Source: Vulcanimicrobiota bacterium (GTDB lineage: Bacteria; Eremiobacterota; Eremiobacteria; Baltobacterales; Baltobacteraceae). Taken from it: a stretch of 13,870 nt of DNA. Of the stretch, positions 7,100 to 13,688 are shown in pieces (position 1 is the stretch's first letter; each line of letters opens with the position of its first letter). The DNA lies in the NCBI GenBank assembly GCA_028287545.1, contig JAQBPL010000118.1, positions 1-13,870 on the forward strand, in the 5' to 3' direction. The notes under the pieces are model-generated. The model was not told the origin of the DNA. It worked only from the letters and a program-made list of their open reading frames with translations, and made no database searches. Position numbers and translations under genes: made by a program.

Positions 7100-8308
7100 C
7101 GCGATTCGGTTTACGCCGCTGCAGGCGAGGGCGAGGTTTCCGTCGCGGGTTACCATCATGTTGCGCACGACGCCTCCGCCGGAGGGGATCGCCCACGTCT
7201 GGAAGTGGTGATTCTGTGGATCGAATCGCACCAGCGTGTTCGGTCGCACGCCGGATTCGCTGTACCACACCGCACCCTTGAGCACCGCGATCGCGTACGG
7301 ACGTGAGTTCGGCCCGCCGGGCGACGGCCATTCGGTGACGCTGCCGGTCTTGGGATCGAAGCGGCCGAGGTAACCGCGCGCATAGTCGGAGTACCACATC
7401 GTGTCGTCGGCCGTGATCGCGACGCGGCGCGGGCGCGCCTCGGCGTTCGGCAGGCGGTACTCGCGGATCGCCATCGTCACGGGATCGATGCTCGCGATCG
7501 CGTTGCTGCCGAACTCCACGAACCACGGGACGCCCTTCGACGTCACGACCATGCCGTACGGATTCGCGCGCGGCGTCGGAACCGTGACGAGCTTGATCTC
7601 GCCGGTGCGCGGCACGAGCCGCCCGATCATGTTGGCGCCCTGCGCGGTGAACCACAGCGTGCCGTTCCGATCGAAGATCGGCGTGTGCGGATCGCGCGCC
7701 GCCGGATCCGGCAGTTTGTACTCGGTGAACGTGCCGGCGCGAACATTGAGCTTCCCGATCGCGCCGGCGAAGTTCTCGGTGAACCACACGTTGCCGTCGG
7801 CGTCCATCACGAGGCCGTGCGGTCCGGACGCGGCGGTCGGCGGATGATACTCTTTGAACGTGCCGCTCGCCGGATCGAGACGGCCGAGTGCGTTCGCCAT
7901 CTGCCCGGTGTACCAAATCGAACCGTCCGGCGCGGCGAGCGGATCGTGCGGACGCGAGCCGGGCGTCGGCACGATCCATTCCTTGATCGTCACGGTGACG
8001 CTGCCGGGAAGTAACACGGCTTCGGGCGCGGCCTTCGGCGGGAAGTTCGTCGCGAGGTAGTCGACCACCGTATCGACGCGATCGGCCGGCACTGCAGCGC
8101 CGTCGTTCACCATCATCGTGACGACGTTGCGCCAGCCGTCGCGATCGTACCCCGCGCGCGAGACTTGGTCTAGGCTGTGGCACTTCGCGCACGATGCCTG
8201 GACCACGTCACGCCCGGGCCCCTCGGGCAGCACGGCCTGACCGCGCACGGGAATCGCCAAACAGACGAGCGCTGCGGCGAACAACGGTAAGGCGTATCGA
8301 CTCGACAT
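7082..8308 (-). CDS. Secreted cytochrome c / Vgb-type beta-propeller fusion
   Basis: A 408-residue exported protein. Residues 1-23 form a signal peptide (YALPLFAAALVCLAIPVRG). A short cytochrome-c-like domain follows, with one haem-binding site Cys40-Ala-Lys-Cys43-His44 and a possible Met ligand in WRNVVTMMV, as in small haem domains fused to dehydrogenases and lyases. From about residue 110 it is a virginiamycin-B-lyase/NHL-like propeller with at least six blades, each ending in W-[FY]-[TSV] and G-x-[LI]-x-x-x-x-x-x-G-x-x-x-[EKL]-[YWV] patterns (IWYTGQMANALGRLDP, VWFTENFAGAIGKLN, LWFTAQGANMIGRL, MWYSDYARGYLGRFDP). It probably acts in the periplasm. Antibiotic lyase activity is not implied, since most proteins of this fold are uncharacterised. 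The ATG at 8308 has GGAGG at 8 bases, so an in-frame upstream start (8419) is rejected. The gene stands alone on this strand. Confidence 0.88.
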   Translation of the reverse strand: MSSRYALPLFAAALVCLAIPVRGQAVLPEGPGRDVVQASCAKCHSLDQVSRAGYDRDGWRNVVTMMVNDGAAVPADRVDTVVDYLATNFPPKAAPEAVLLPGSVTVTIKEWIVPTPGSRPHDPLAAPDGSIWYTGQMANALGRLDPASGTFKEYHPPTAASGPHGLVMDADGNVWFTENFAGAIGKLNVRAGTFTEYKLPDPAARDPHTPIFDRNGTLWFTAQGANMIGRLVPRTGEIKLVTVPTPRANPYGMVVTSKGVPWFVEFGSNAIASIDPVTMAIREYRLPNAEARPRRVAITADDTMWYSDYARGYLGRFDPKTGSVTEWPSPGGPNSRPYAIAVLKGAVWYSESGVRPNTLVRFDPQNHHFQTWAIPSGGGVVRNMMVTRDGNLALACSGVNRIALAHVK

Positions 8309-8553
8309 CGCTGCTACCTCCGGCAGAGATGACTTTCGTATTGGCCGCAAGCCGATTCCCGCCGCGCATTGTGATCCGCGCACTCGATACACGCAAGGAT
8401 GGTAATAGCAGGCAAGCAAAAGGACGGTCGGTCACGCGTCCCGACGGCGACGTTCAAGAACGGCGGTCACGCTCACGGTGAGCACGGGAGCCTTCGCGAT
8501 CTTCGGAGTTACGATCGGGAAGTAGGGCATCACGCGGAGCGTGAGGGCGCCGC
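8309..8553. other. Intergenic region between two minus-strand genes
   Basis: These 245 bases contain no coding sequence I can support. A 13-base inverted repeat, GCTCACGGTGAGC (8471-8483), and a short stem around CACGCGGAGCGTG (8531-8543) lie just downstream of the reductase stop and could be weak termination or end-processing structures; neither has a T-run. The leader and promoter of the cytochrome/Vgb-like gene must lie here, but no convincing -35/-10 pair stands out. Confidence 0.4.
8317..8321 (-). promoter_or_regulatory. Ribosome binding site fixing the start of the cytochrome/Vgb-like gene
   Basis: On the minus strand, GGAGG lies 8 bases before ATG 8308, which opens a clear signal peptide. 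This removes a 37-residue in-frame upstream extension. Confidence 0.7.
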
Positions 8554-9552
8554 TCACACAGCGATCGCTTGCGGCTCCGCGCTCTTGCGCATCGAGCGGT
8601 CGAGCATTTTCGTGAGGCCGTAGACGTCGCGCGTCGTCGAAACGTCGACGCCTAAGAGGCCTCCGAGCTCGACCACCGCGCCGATGATGCAGTCGATCTC
8701 GAGCGGGCGTCCGGCCTCGAGGTCTTGCAGGGTCGACGTCTTGTGATCGCCGACGCGGCGCGCGCCGTCGATGCGGCGGTCGATCGAGACGTCGATCGTG
8801 ATCCCGAGGGCGTTCGCGACCGCGAGCGATTCGTGCATCATGCCGCGCACCATCGGCGCGAGTGACGAGTCGCCGGCGAGTTCGCCGAGCGTCGAGCGCG
8901 TCAGCGCGCTCAAGGGGTTGAAGCAGACGTTGCCCAGGAGCTTCGTCCAGACGTCGACCCGGATGTTTGTCGTGACCGGTGCCTTCAGGCCGCCGGCCTG
9001 GAAGTCGGCAGCGATTTTCTGCAGGCGCCGCGTCGTCGCGCCGTTCGGATGGCCGAGCACATAGCGCGTCCCTTCGATGTGGCGCACGACGCCCGGTGCG
9101 GTGAGTTCCGTCGAGCAGTAGACCGCGCAGCCCACGACCCGCTCGGGATCGAACGTGCGCGCGAGGAGTCCGCCGGCGTCGACGGTGTCGAGCGAGTGCC
9201 CGTCCAGCGGGCCGCCGTGCTGCTGGAAGTACCACCACGGGATCCCGTTCTGCATCGAGACGATGACGGTGTCGTCGCGCAGCAGATGCGCGATCTCGCC
9301 GAGCATGCCCGTGATCTGATGCGCCTTCAGCGCGATGATCACCACGTCGACGGTCCCGATGTCGGCGCACACGTCGGTGCAGCCCGGAGCGACCGTGTAC
9401 TCTTCCCGTGCGCCGACGATGCGCAGGCCCGACCGGCGCATCGCGGTGAGGTGGGCACCGCGGGCGACGAGGACGACCTCGGCTCCGGCCCGGGCGAGGG
9501 AGGCTCCAACAAACGCGCCGATTGCCCCGGCGCCGACGACGGCATATCGCAC
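8554..9552 (-). CDS. Ketopantoate reductase family protein (ApbA/PanE-like)
   Basis: About 332 residues of an NAD(P)H-dependent 2-keto acid reductase of the ApbA/PanE family, with a Rossmann domain and then a helical domain. It opens with RYAVVGAGAIGAF (GxGxxG at residues 7-12). Arg31 in LVARG is at the usual NADP-selecting position. Other landmarks are IALKAHQ, MQNGIPWW (Asn102), VWTKLLGNVCFNPLSAL (Lys204, the catalytic lysine, and Asn208), STLQDLEAG (Ser273) and PLEID (Glu285, the catalytic acid). The set matches E. coli PanE, but the family also contains enzymes acting on other 2-keto acids, so true ketopantoate reductase is not assured. GTG 9552 has AGGGGG at 6 bases; GTG 9555 is an alternative. 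Longer in-frame readings run into the palindrome and are rejected. It is divergent from gcl, which suggests a shared regulator and possibly related metabolism. Confidence 0.88.
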   Translation of the reverse strand: MRYAVVGAGAIGAFVGASLARAGAEVVLVARGAHLTAMRRSGLRIVGAREEYTVAPGCTDVCADIGTVDVVIIALKAHQITGMLGEIAHLLRDDTVIVSMQNGIPWWYFQQHGGPLDGHSLDTVDAGGLLARTFDPERVVGCAVYCSTELTAPGVVRHIEGTRYVLGHPNGATTRRLQKIAADFQAGGLKAPVTTNIRVDVWTKLLGNVCFNPLSALTRSTLGELAGDSSLAPMVRGMMHESLAVANALGITIDVSIDRRIDGARRVGDHKTSTLQDLEAGRPLEIDCIIGAVVELGGLLGVDVSTTRDVYGLTKMLDRSMRKSAEPQAIAV

Positions 9553-9590
9553 CACAGACCCCCTGGTTCGCCCGCCATTGCGGGCTGCTG

Positions 9591-9616
9591 CTGGTATGTG
9601 GTATTTTGTATACCAG
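9591..9616. promoter_or_regulatory. Candidate operator: CTGGTAT/ATACCAG inverted repeat
   Basis: CTGGTAT (9591-9597) and ATACCAG (9610-9616) are perfect 7-bp inverted arms 12 bases apart. The right arm is part of TTGTATACCA, which has the GTATAC core seen in many GntR/FCD-family operators. It overlaps the putative -10 box of the reductase promoter, the expected place for a repressor. No regulator gene is present in the window, so the binding protein is inferred only. Confidence 0.4.
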
Positions 9617-9636
9617 ACCAATCCGACTTTTGTCGA
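9607..9636 (-). promoter_or_regulatory. Putative sigma70-type promoter of the PanE-like gene
   Basis: Read on the minus strand, TCGACA (9631-9636) and TATACA (9607-9612) are separated by 18 bases, with an extended -10 TGG before TATACA. Matches to the consensus are 5/6 and 4/6. Transcription would begin about 50 bases before the GTG start. Confidence 0.4.
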
Positions 9637-9660
9637 TACCCTGGAGGCACGATTTTCTTT

Positions 9661-9766
9661 GTCACCCCGAGCTTGTCGAGGGGCCCTCGTCACCAACGGT
9701 GCCTCACCACAACGTCAGCCGCGAGGCACCATGCCCGCCGAGGGCCTTCGACAAGCTCAGGGTGAC
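9661..9766. repeat. Dispersed palindromic element, copy 3
   Basis: Left arm 9661-9687 and right arm 9741-9766 are inverted repeats with small differences, built around GTCACCCCGAGCTTGTCGAG and its partner CTTCGACAAGCTCAGGGTGAC-like right half. The inner stem GGTGCCTC (9698-9705) and GAGGCACC (9723-9730) is the same as in copy 1. It lies between the divergent reductase and gcl promoters, ending 13 bases before the gcl -35 box. This makes it a boundary between the two transcription units. Confidence 0.85.
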
Positions 9767-9779
9767 ATGAAAACAGGCC

Positions 9780-9808
9780 TTGACCGCTGGGGGAGGACCT
9801 GCTAAGGT
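9780..9808 (+). promoter_or_regulatory. Putative promoter of gcl
   Basis: TTGACC (9780-9785) and TAAGGT (9803-9808) are 17 bases apart, with TGC directly before the -10 (extended -10 form). The -35 matches the sigma70 consensus at 5 of 6 positions, the -10 at 3 of 6. Transcription would start near 9815, about 57 bases before the gcl ATG. Confidence 0.4.
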
Positions 9809-9813
9809 CCGAA

Positions 9814-9829
9814 ATACGGTATCCCGTAT
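9814..9829. promoter_or_regulatory. Candidate operator or hairpin at the gcl start site
   Basis: ATACGG (9814-9819) and CCGTAT (9824-9829) are perfect inverted arms around a 4-base centre, located where transcription of gcl would begin. A partial repetition, CCCGTAA (9830-9836), follows. The AT-rich GGTAT core recalls the inverted repeat at 9591-9616 on the other side of the palindrome, so one regulator might bind both. This is inference. Confidence 0.35.
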
Positions 9830-9857
9830 CCCGTAATTAGCCCGAATTGACCCGGTA

Positions 9858-9863
9858 GAGGAG
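9858..9863 (+). promoter_or_regulatory. Ribosome binding site of gcl
   Basis: GAGGAG lies 8 bases before ATG 9872 and confirms this start, which also matches the conserved MAKM N-terminus of Gcl proteins. Confidence 0.65.
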
Positions 9864-9871
9864 CGTAGACC

Positions 9872-11644
9872 ATGGCCAAAATGACGGCAATGGAAGCTGC
9901 AGTGCGCGTAATGCAGAGTGAGGGCGTCGAGCTCGTCTTCGGCGTGCCGGGCGCGGCGATTCTGCCGCTCTACGATGCGCTCCGCAAGCACGGCGGCATC
10001 CGCCACGTCCTCGTGCGCCACGAAGAGGGCGGGACGCACGCGGCCGAAGGCTACAGCCGCGCGCGCGCTGGACGCATCGGCGTCAACATCGGCACCTCCG
10101 GTCCGGCCGGCACGAACATGGTGACGGGACTCTACTCGGCGATGGCCGACAGCGTGCCGATCCTATGCATCACGGGACAAGCGCCGCGCGCGAAACTCCA
10201 CAAAGAAGATTTTCAGGCGGTCGACGTCGCCGCCATCACCGCGCCCGTGACGAAGTGGTCGACGACGGTGATGGAAGGCGCGCAGGTGCCGTACGTGTTC
10301 CGCAAGGCCTTCCAACTGATGCGTTCGGGCCGTCCGGGTCCCGTGCACATCGATCTGCCGATCGACGTGCAGCGCGAGATCATCAACTACGATCCCGACG
10401 CCGACGAGCCGCTGGAGGTCACGCGCCCGCGTCCCGGCCGCAAGGCGATCAGCCGCGCCCTGGATCTACTGCTCGCCGCGAAGCGGCCGCTGATCGTCGC
10501 CGGCGGCGGCGTCATCAACGCGGAAGCCTCCGCCGACCTCGTCGCGTTCGCCGAGCTGACGAACACGCCGGTGGTCCCAACGCTGATGGGCTGGGGCACG
10601 ATTCCCGACGATCATCCGCTCAACGCCGGTATGGTCGGCCTGCAGACGCAGCATCGCTACGGTAACGCGACGTTCCTCGAGAGCGACTTCGTGATCGGGA
10701 TCGGCAACCGCTGGGCCAACCGGCACACGGGCAGCGTCGACGTCTACACGGAAGGCCGCACGTTCGTGCACGTCGACATCGATCCGACCCAGATCGGCCG
10801 CGTGTTCTCACCCGAGCTCGGCATCGTCGCCGACGCCGGACTCGCGCTCGAAGCGCTGGTCGCGGAGGCCCGCGCACGCAAGGCCGCCGGCACGATCCCG
10901 GCGCGCGACGAATGGGTCGGCGGCGTCCAGGAGCGCAAGCGCACGATGCTGCGCAAGACCGATTTCGACAACGTGCCGATCAAACCGCAGCGCGTCTTCC
11001 AGGAGATCAACAACGCCTTCGACGACGACACGCAGTTCGTCACGGCGATCGGCCTCTACCAGATCCTCTCCGGCCAGCTGCAGAAGATCAACAAGCCGCG
11101 CAACTACCTCATCTGCGGCCAGGCCGGACCGCTGGGCTGGGAAGTCTCGGCGTGCACCGGCGCCAAGTTGGCGAACCCCGCCAAGAACGTCGTCGGCATC
11201 GTCGGCGACTACTCGCTGCAGTTCATGATCGAAGAGCTCGCCGTCGCCGCGCAGTACCAAGTGCCGTTCGTGATGGTGCTGCTCAACAACGCGTACCTCG
11301 GGCTGATCCGGCAGGCGGAGAAGCAGTACGACATGGACTTCGAGGTGCAGTTGAGCTTCCGGAACATCAACGCGCCCGAGATCGGCGAGTACGGCGTCGA
11401 CCACGTGAAGGCGGCCGAGGCGTTCGGCTGCCGCGCCGTCCGCGTCTTCGAACCGGCCAAGATCGCCGAGGCGATCGCGTGGGCGAAGCGTGAGTCGGAG
11501 TCGCTCAAGGTTCCGGTGATCGTCGAAGTCATCACCGAACGCGTGACCAACATCGCGATGGGCGGCGAAATCAACGCGATCAAGGAGTTCGAACCGATCG
11601 TCGATCTGCCGCGGAAGGAAGCGCGCGAACCCGCCCTGGCGTAG
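9872..11644 (+). CDS. gcl: Glyoxylate carboligase (tartronate-semialdehyde synthase) homologue with Glu51
   Basis: A 590-residue thiamine-diphosphate (ThDP) enzyme. Gcl joins two glyoxylates into tartronate semialdehyde and CO2 in the glycerate pathway. The match to E. coli Gcl as I know it is close and gap-free over most of its length: [25 protein letters not shown] and [54 protein letters not shown], and [10 protein letters not shown] followed by YGVDHVK. ThDP/Mg binding is shown by Gly445-Asp446-Tyr447 and Asn472-Asn473. The Gcl-type active-site residues Ile393, Leu478 and Ile479 are kept. The exception is RHEEG, which places Glu at 51, where E. coli Gcl has Val and nearly all other ThDP enzymes have the activating Glu. 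The start has GAGGAG at 8 bases. A DUF202 pair follows 56 bases after the stop. Acetolactate synthase is less likely given the Gcl-specific blocks, but activity should not be assumed identical. Confidence 0.9.
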   Translation: MAKMTAMEAAVRVMQSEGVELVFGVPGAAILPLYDALRKHGGIRHVLVRHEEGGTHAAEGYSRARAGRIGVNIGTSGPAGTNMVTGLYSAMADSVPILCITGQAPRAKLHKEDFQAVDVAAITAPVTKWSTTVMEGAQVPYVFRKAFQLMRSGRPGPVHIDLPIDVQREIINYDPDADEPLEVTRPRPGRKAISRALDLLLAAKRPLIVAGGGVINAEASADLVAFAELTNTPVVPTLMGWGTIPDDHPLNAGMVGLQTQHRYGNATFLESDFVIGIGNRWANRHTGSVDVYTEGRTFVHVDIDPTQIGRVFSPELGIVADAGLALEALVAEARARKAAGTIPARDEWVGGVQERKRTMLRKTDFDNVPIKPQRVFQEINNAFDDDTQFVTAIGLYQILSGQLQKINKPRNYLICGQAGPLGWEVSACTGAKLANPAKNVVGIVGDYSLQFMIEELAVAAQYQVPFVMVLLNNAYLGLIRQAEKQYDMDFEVQLSFRNINAPEIGEYGVDHVKAAEAFGCRAVRVFEPAKIAEAIAWAKRESESLKVPVIVEVITERVTNIAMGGEINAIKEFEPIVDLPRKEAREPALA

Positions 11645-11700
11645 CGCGGGCAAGCGCGGCGGGAAGGTCCCGCACGGCAGCGTGGAACGGCATCGGAGCC

Positions 11701-12033
11701 GTGAAAGACTCCGAGCCCGACTACCGCTTCACGCTTGCGAACGAACGTACGTACCTCGCGTACGTACGAACCGCGCTGGCGCTCGACGGCGCCGGACTCG
11801 CGGTGGTGCAGTTTCTCACGAAGGTCGGAAACCAGCGCGGCCGCGCGATCGTCGCGACCCTGCTGGTCCTCGGCGGACTCGGGACGATCCTGGCGGGATT
11901 CGCGCGGTGGCGCTCGGTGCAGGCGGCGATGCGGCACGGCGAGCCGTTGCCGCACTCGTGGATTCCGCTCGTGCTCACCGCGATCATCGCGATCGGTTCG
12001 CTCGCCGCCGCGATCGCGCTCGCGCTGCGGTGA
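11701..12033 (+). CDS. DUF202 membrane protein, first of a pair (YidH-like)
   Basis: 110 residues with the DUF202 signature ANERTYLAYVRTALAL near the N-terminus and three hydrophobic segments (about residues 24-39, 48-67 and 86-109). The last two are LVLGGLGTILAGFARW and IPLVLTAIIAIGSLAAAIAL. It belongs to the YidH-like small inner-membrane proteins, which have no established biochemical role. The start is GTG 11701; the GGAG upstream is only 2 bases away, so the start is only moderately supported. The stop overlaps the start of the second DUF202 gene by 4 bases (GTGA), which is typical of translational coupling. A similar tandem pair is known in E. coli (yidG/yidH) and mycobacteria. Confidence 0.8.
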   Translation: MKDSEPDYRFTLANERTYLAYVRTALALDGAGLAVVQFLTKVGNQRGRAIVATLLVLGGLGTILAGFARWRSVQAAMRHGEPLPHSWIPLVLTAIIAIGSLAAAIALALR

Positions 12034-12332
12034 ATCCTGACGCGGCGCGGTCCGGTGCAGCGCGGGAGCGTACGGGCCTCGCGTGGCGGCGCACGGCGTT
12101 GGCGTTCGCGATCAACGGCGTGCTGCTCGCGCGTTCGTCCGACAAATGGATTGAGGTCGGAGCGCTGATCGTCTTGGCGCTCGCGGCGGGGATCGCGGCG
12201 ATGTCGGCGACGAGTTTCCGCGAGCGGAACGCGCGCGGATGGCTCGCCGGCGGAAAACGGCGCGGCGAATTTCTCCTCGTCCTTGTCGGCGCCGTCAGCC
12301 TCCTCGACCTGGCCGACATCGTCCGGCAGTGA
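12030..12332 (+). CDS. DUF202 membrane protein, second of a pair (YidG-like)
   Basis: 100 residues. The N-terminus AARERTGLAWRRTALAFAIN is the second DUF202 variant (ERTxLAWxRTALA). Three hydrophobic stretches follow: LAFAINGVLLA, VGALIVLALAAGIAAMSA and FLLVLVGAVSLLDLADI. The pairing with the preceding gene, with a GTGA overlap, suggests the two products form a hetero-oligomer in the inner membrane; this is inference. A longer in-frame reading from GTG 11682 would run antiparallel in phase through the first DUF202 gene and gives Arg-rich, non-family sequence, so it is rejected. The next gene is 105 bases downstream on the same strand. Confidence 0.78.
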   Translation: MNPDAARSGAARERTGLAWRRTALAFAINGVLLARSSDKWIEVGALIVLALAAGIAAMSATSFRERNARGWLAGGKRRGEFLLVLVGAVSLLDLADIVRQ

Positions 12333-12422
12333 CGCTGCAACCAGAGCAAGGGGACACCCGGTTGGAAGCGCCCGCAGACGCCGCATGCGAAAGGTCCTCG
12401 AAACGCACGCGTGCAGCGCTCG

Positions 12423-12429
12423 AAAGAGG
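12423..12429 (+). promoter_or_regulatory. Ribosome binding site deciding the start of the 140-aa gene
   Basis: AAAGAGG lies 8 bases before ATG 12438. It favours this ATG over the in-frame GTG at 12411. Confidence 0.55.
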
Positions 12430-12437
12430 CAGTCGAC

Positions 12438-12860
12438 ATGGACCTCATCACCGATATCCATGAAGCGGACCTGGTCGGGATCAAGCTCGTCGCCGAGTCG
12501 AATCAGTTCGCGATTTACGCTACCGGGGTAGAGACGTATCTGCTGGTGCAGCGCCACGCCGGCATGCCGTGGACCGGAGTCCGCATCTCGGGCGACGCGG
12601 TCTTTCGCGTCAGCGGGCTGCTGACGGAGGCGACGCGCGATTTGTACCGCGACGTCGCGACGCGGCTTTCGCCGATCAACCGTCCGGAGCCCGCCTACGA
12701 ATCGCGCGTGCTCGATTCCGCGGAGTACGACGAACCGCCCGACACGGCCACCGAACGGCGCGATTTGTATGCGGACGATCTCACCGAAGAGCGCCAGATC
12801 TCGCCGGTGAAACGCGACCTTCTGGCAGCGACGCTCATGCTCGACCCCGATATCGCGTGA
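12438..12860 (+). CDS. Unrecognised 140-aa protein coupled to the FAH-family gene
   Basis: I do not recognise a family. The protein is soluble and acidic with no signal peptide, membrane segment or Cys pair. The N-terminal half looks like a compact alpha/beta region: MDLITDIHEADLVGIKL, then SNQFAIYATGVETYLLVQRH, FRVSGLLTEATRDLYRDVA. The C-terminal half (about 88-140) is charged and probably extended (DSAEYDEPPDTATERRDLY, ADDLTEERQISPVKRDLL). The codon pattern resembles its neighbours, and its reading frame is long and closes exactly on the next start (GTGA at 12857-12860), so it is very likely real. The coupling suggests a role connected with the downstream dehydratase-like enzyme, but nothing in the sequence shows what it is. 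Confidence 0.68.
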   Translation: MDLITDIHEADLVGIKLVAESNQFAIYATGVETYLLVQRHAGMPWTGVRISGDAVFRVSGLLTEATRDLYRDVATRLSPINRPEPAYESRVLDSAEYDEPPDTATERRDLYADDLTEERQISPVKRDLLAATLMLDPDIA

Positions 12861-13681
12861 TCCATTCGAAGCTGACGCGACATCTCACCCCCGCCGGCTC
12901 CCGCTGGGCGCTCAACGGCCGCGCGCTTCCGCAGACGGTCGGTTTGGACGAGCTGCTCTCGCTGGCGAGTCCGCAGCTTTCGTCGTTCCTCGAAGATCTG
13001 CCGCCGGGCGAAGCGCTCACGGCTCCGTTGCTGCCGCCGATCGAACCGCACCAGGAAGTCTGGGCGAGCGGCGTGACCTACTTGCGTAGCCGCGAGGCGC
13101 GCGAACACGAATCCGCGAGCGCGGACGTCTACCAAATGGTGTACTCGGCAGTGCGGCCGGAGCTGTTCATGAAGTCCGTCGGCTGGCGCGTGAAGGGCGA
13201 CGGCGAACCCGTGCGCATCCGGCGTGACAGCGCGTGGAACGTTCCCGAACCGGAACTGGTGCTCGTGCTGAACAGCCGCATGGAGATCGTCGGCTACACC
13301 GCCGGCAACGACATGTCGTCGCGCGACATCGAAGGCGCGAACCCCCTCTATCTGCCGCAGGCGAAGATCTACGACGGGTCGTGCGCCCTCGGCCCGGCGA
13401 TCGTCCTGAGCGATGCCCCGGCGTTGCGCGACCTCGAGATCCGGCTCGACATCATGCGCGGCGGCGCGAGCGTCTTCGCCGGAACCGTGAGCACCTCGCA
13501 GATGAAGCGCACGTTCGAGGAGCTCGCCCGGTGGCTCGGCGAGGAGCTGTCGTTTCCCGGCGGCGCGCTGCTCATGACCGGCACCGGTCTCGTCCCCGGC
13601 GACGATTTCACGCTGGCGATCGGCGACGTCGTGCACGCGACGGTGGGCGAGCTGCGGCTTACCAACACCGTCGCGTCCTGA
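12857..13681 (+). CDS. Fumarylacetoacetate hydrolase family protein (2-keto-3-deoxy sugar acid dehydratase-like)
   Basis: 274 residues of the FAH superfamily, closest in look to the 2-dehydro-3-deoxy-D-arabinonate dehydratase/KdaD-type subgroup of oxidative pentose routes. Blocks: EVWASGVTYLRSREAREHES (start of the catalytic domain, about 67-86), YSAVRPELFMKS, WNVPEPELVLVLN (metal ligands Glu131 and Glu133), GYTAGNDMSSRDIEGANPLY (Asp152), LPQAKIYDGSCALGP (Lys170), and TGTGLVPGDDFTLAIGD near the C-terminus. All expected acidic ligands are present, so it should be an active metal-dependent enzyme acting on a 2-keto acid. The exact substrate (deoxy sugar acid, acylpyruvate or other) is uncertain. 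The start GTG 12857 overlaps the previous stop. The convergent PQQ dehydrogenase ends 7 bases beyond its stop. Confidence 0.85.
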   Translation: MIHSKLTRHLTPAGSRWALNGRALPQTVGLDELLSLASPQLSSFLEDLPPGEALTAPLLPPIEPHQEVWASGVTYLRSREAREHESASADVYQMVYSAVRPELFMKSVGWRVKGDGEPVRIRRDSAWNVPEPELVLVLNSRMEIVGYTAGNDMSSRDIEGANPLYLPQAKIYDGSCALGPAIVLSDAPALRDLEIRLDIMRGGASVFAGTVSTSQMKRTFEELARWLGEELSFPGGALLMTGTGLVPGDDFTLAIGDVVHATVGELRLTNTVAS

Positions 13682-13688
13682 ACGCCGC

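Noticed and set aside
6975..8192. 405-codon minus-strand frame in another phase of the Vgb-like gene
   Set aside because: Low-complexity Arg-rich sequence. The other frame on the same strand has signal peptide, CxxCH and propeller repeats.
7082..8308. Streptogramin (virginiamycin B) resistance gene
   Set aside because: Fold resemblance only. Export signal and haem domain are inconsistent with the cytoplasmic lyase and there is no resistance context.
9553..9696. N-terminal extension of the PanE-like protein
   Set aside because: The extra 48 residues come from the palindrome arm and promoter region. The Rossmann strand begins at the GTG start with a Shine-Dalgarno sequence.
653..9766. CRISPR array made of the three repeats
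   Set aside because: Copies are kilobases apart, are long palindromes and have no spacers or cas genes.
9872..11644. Acetolactate synthase large subunit
   Set aside because: The Glu at 51 fits, but Gcl-specific blocks ([43 protein letters not shown]) and the absence of a small-subunit gene favour Gcl.
12403..12412. GCACGCGTGC perfect 10-base palindrome as an operator
   Set aside because: Short GC-rich palindromes are expected by chance in this base composition, and no promoter elements lie near it.
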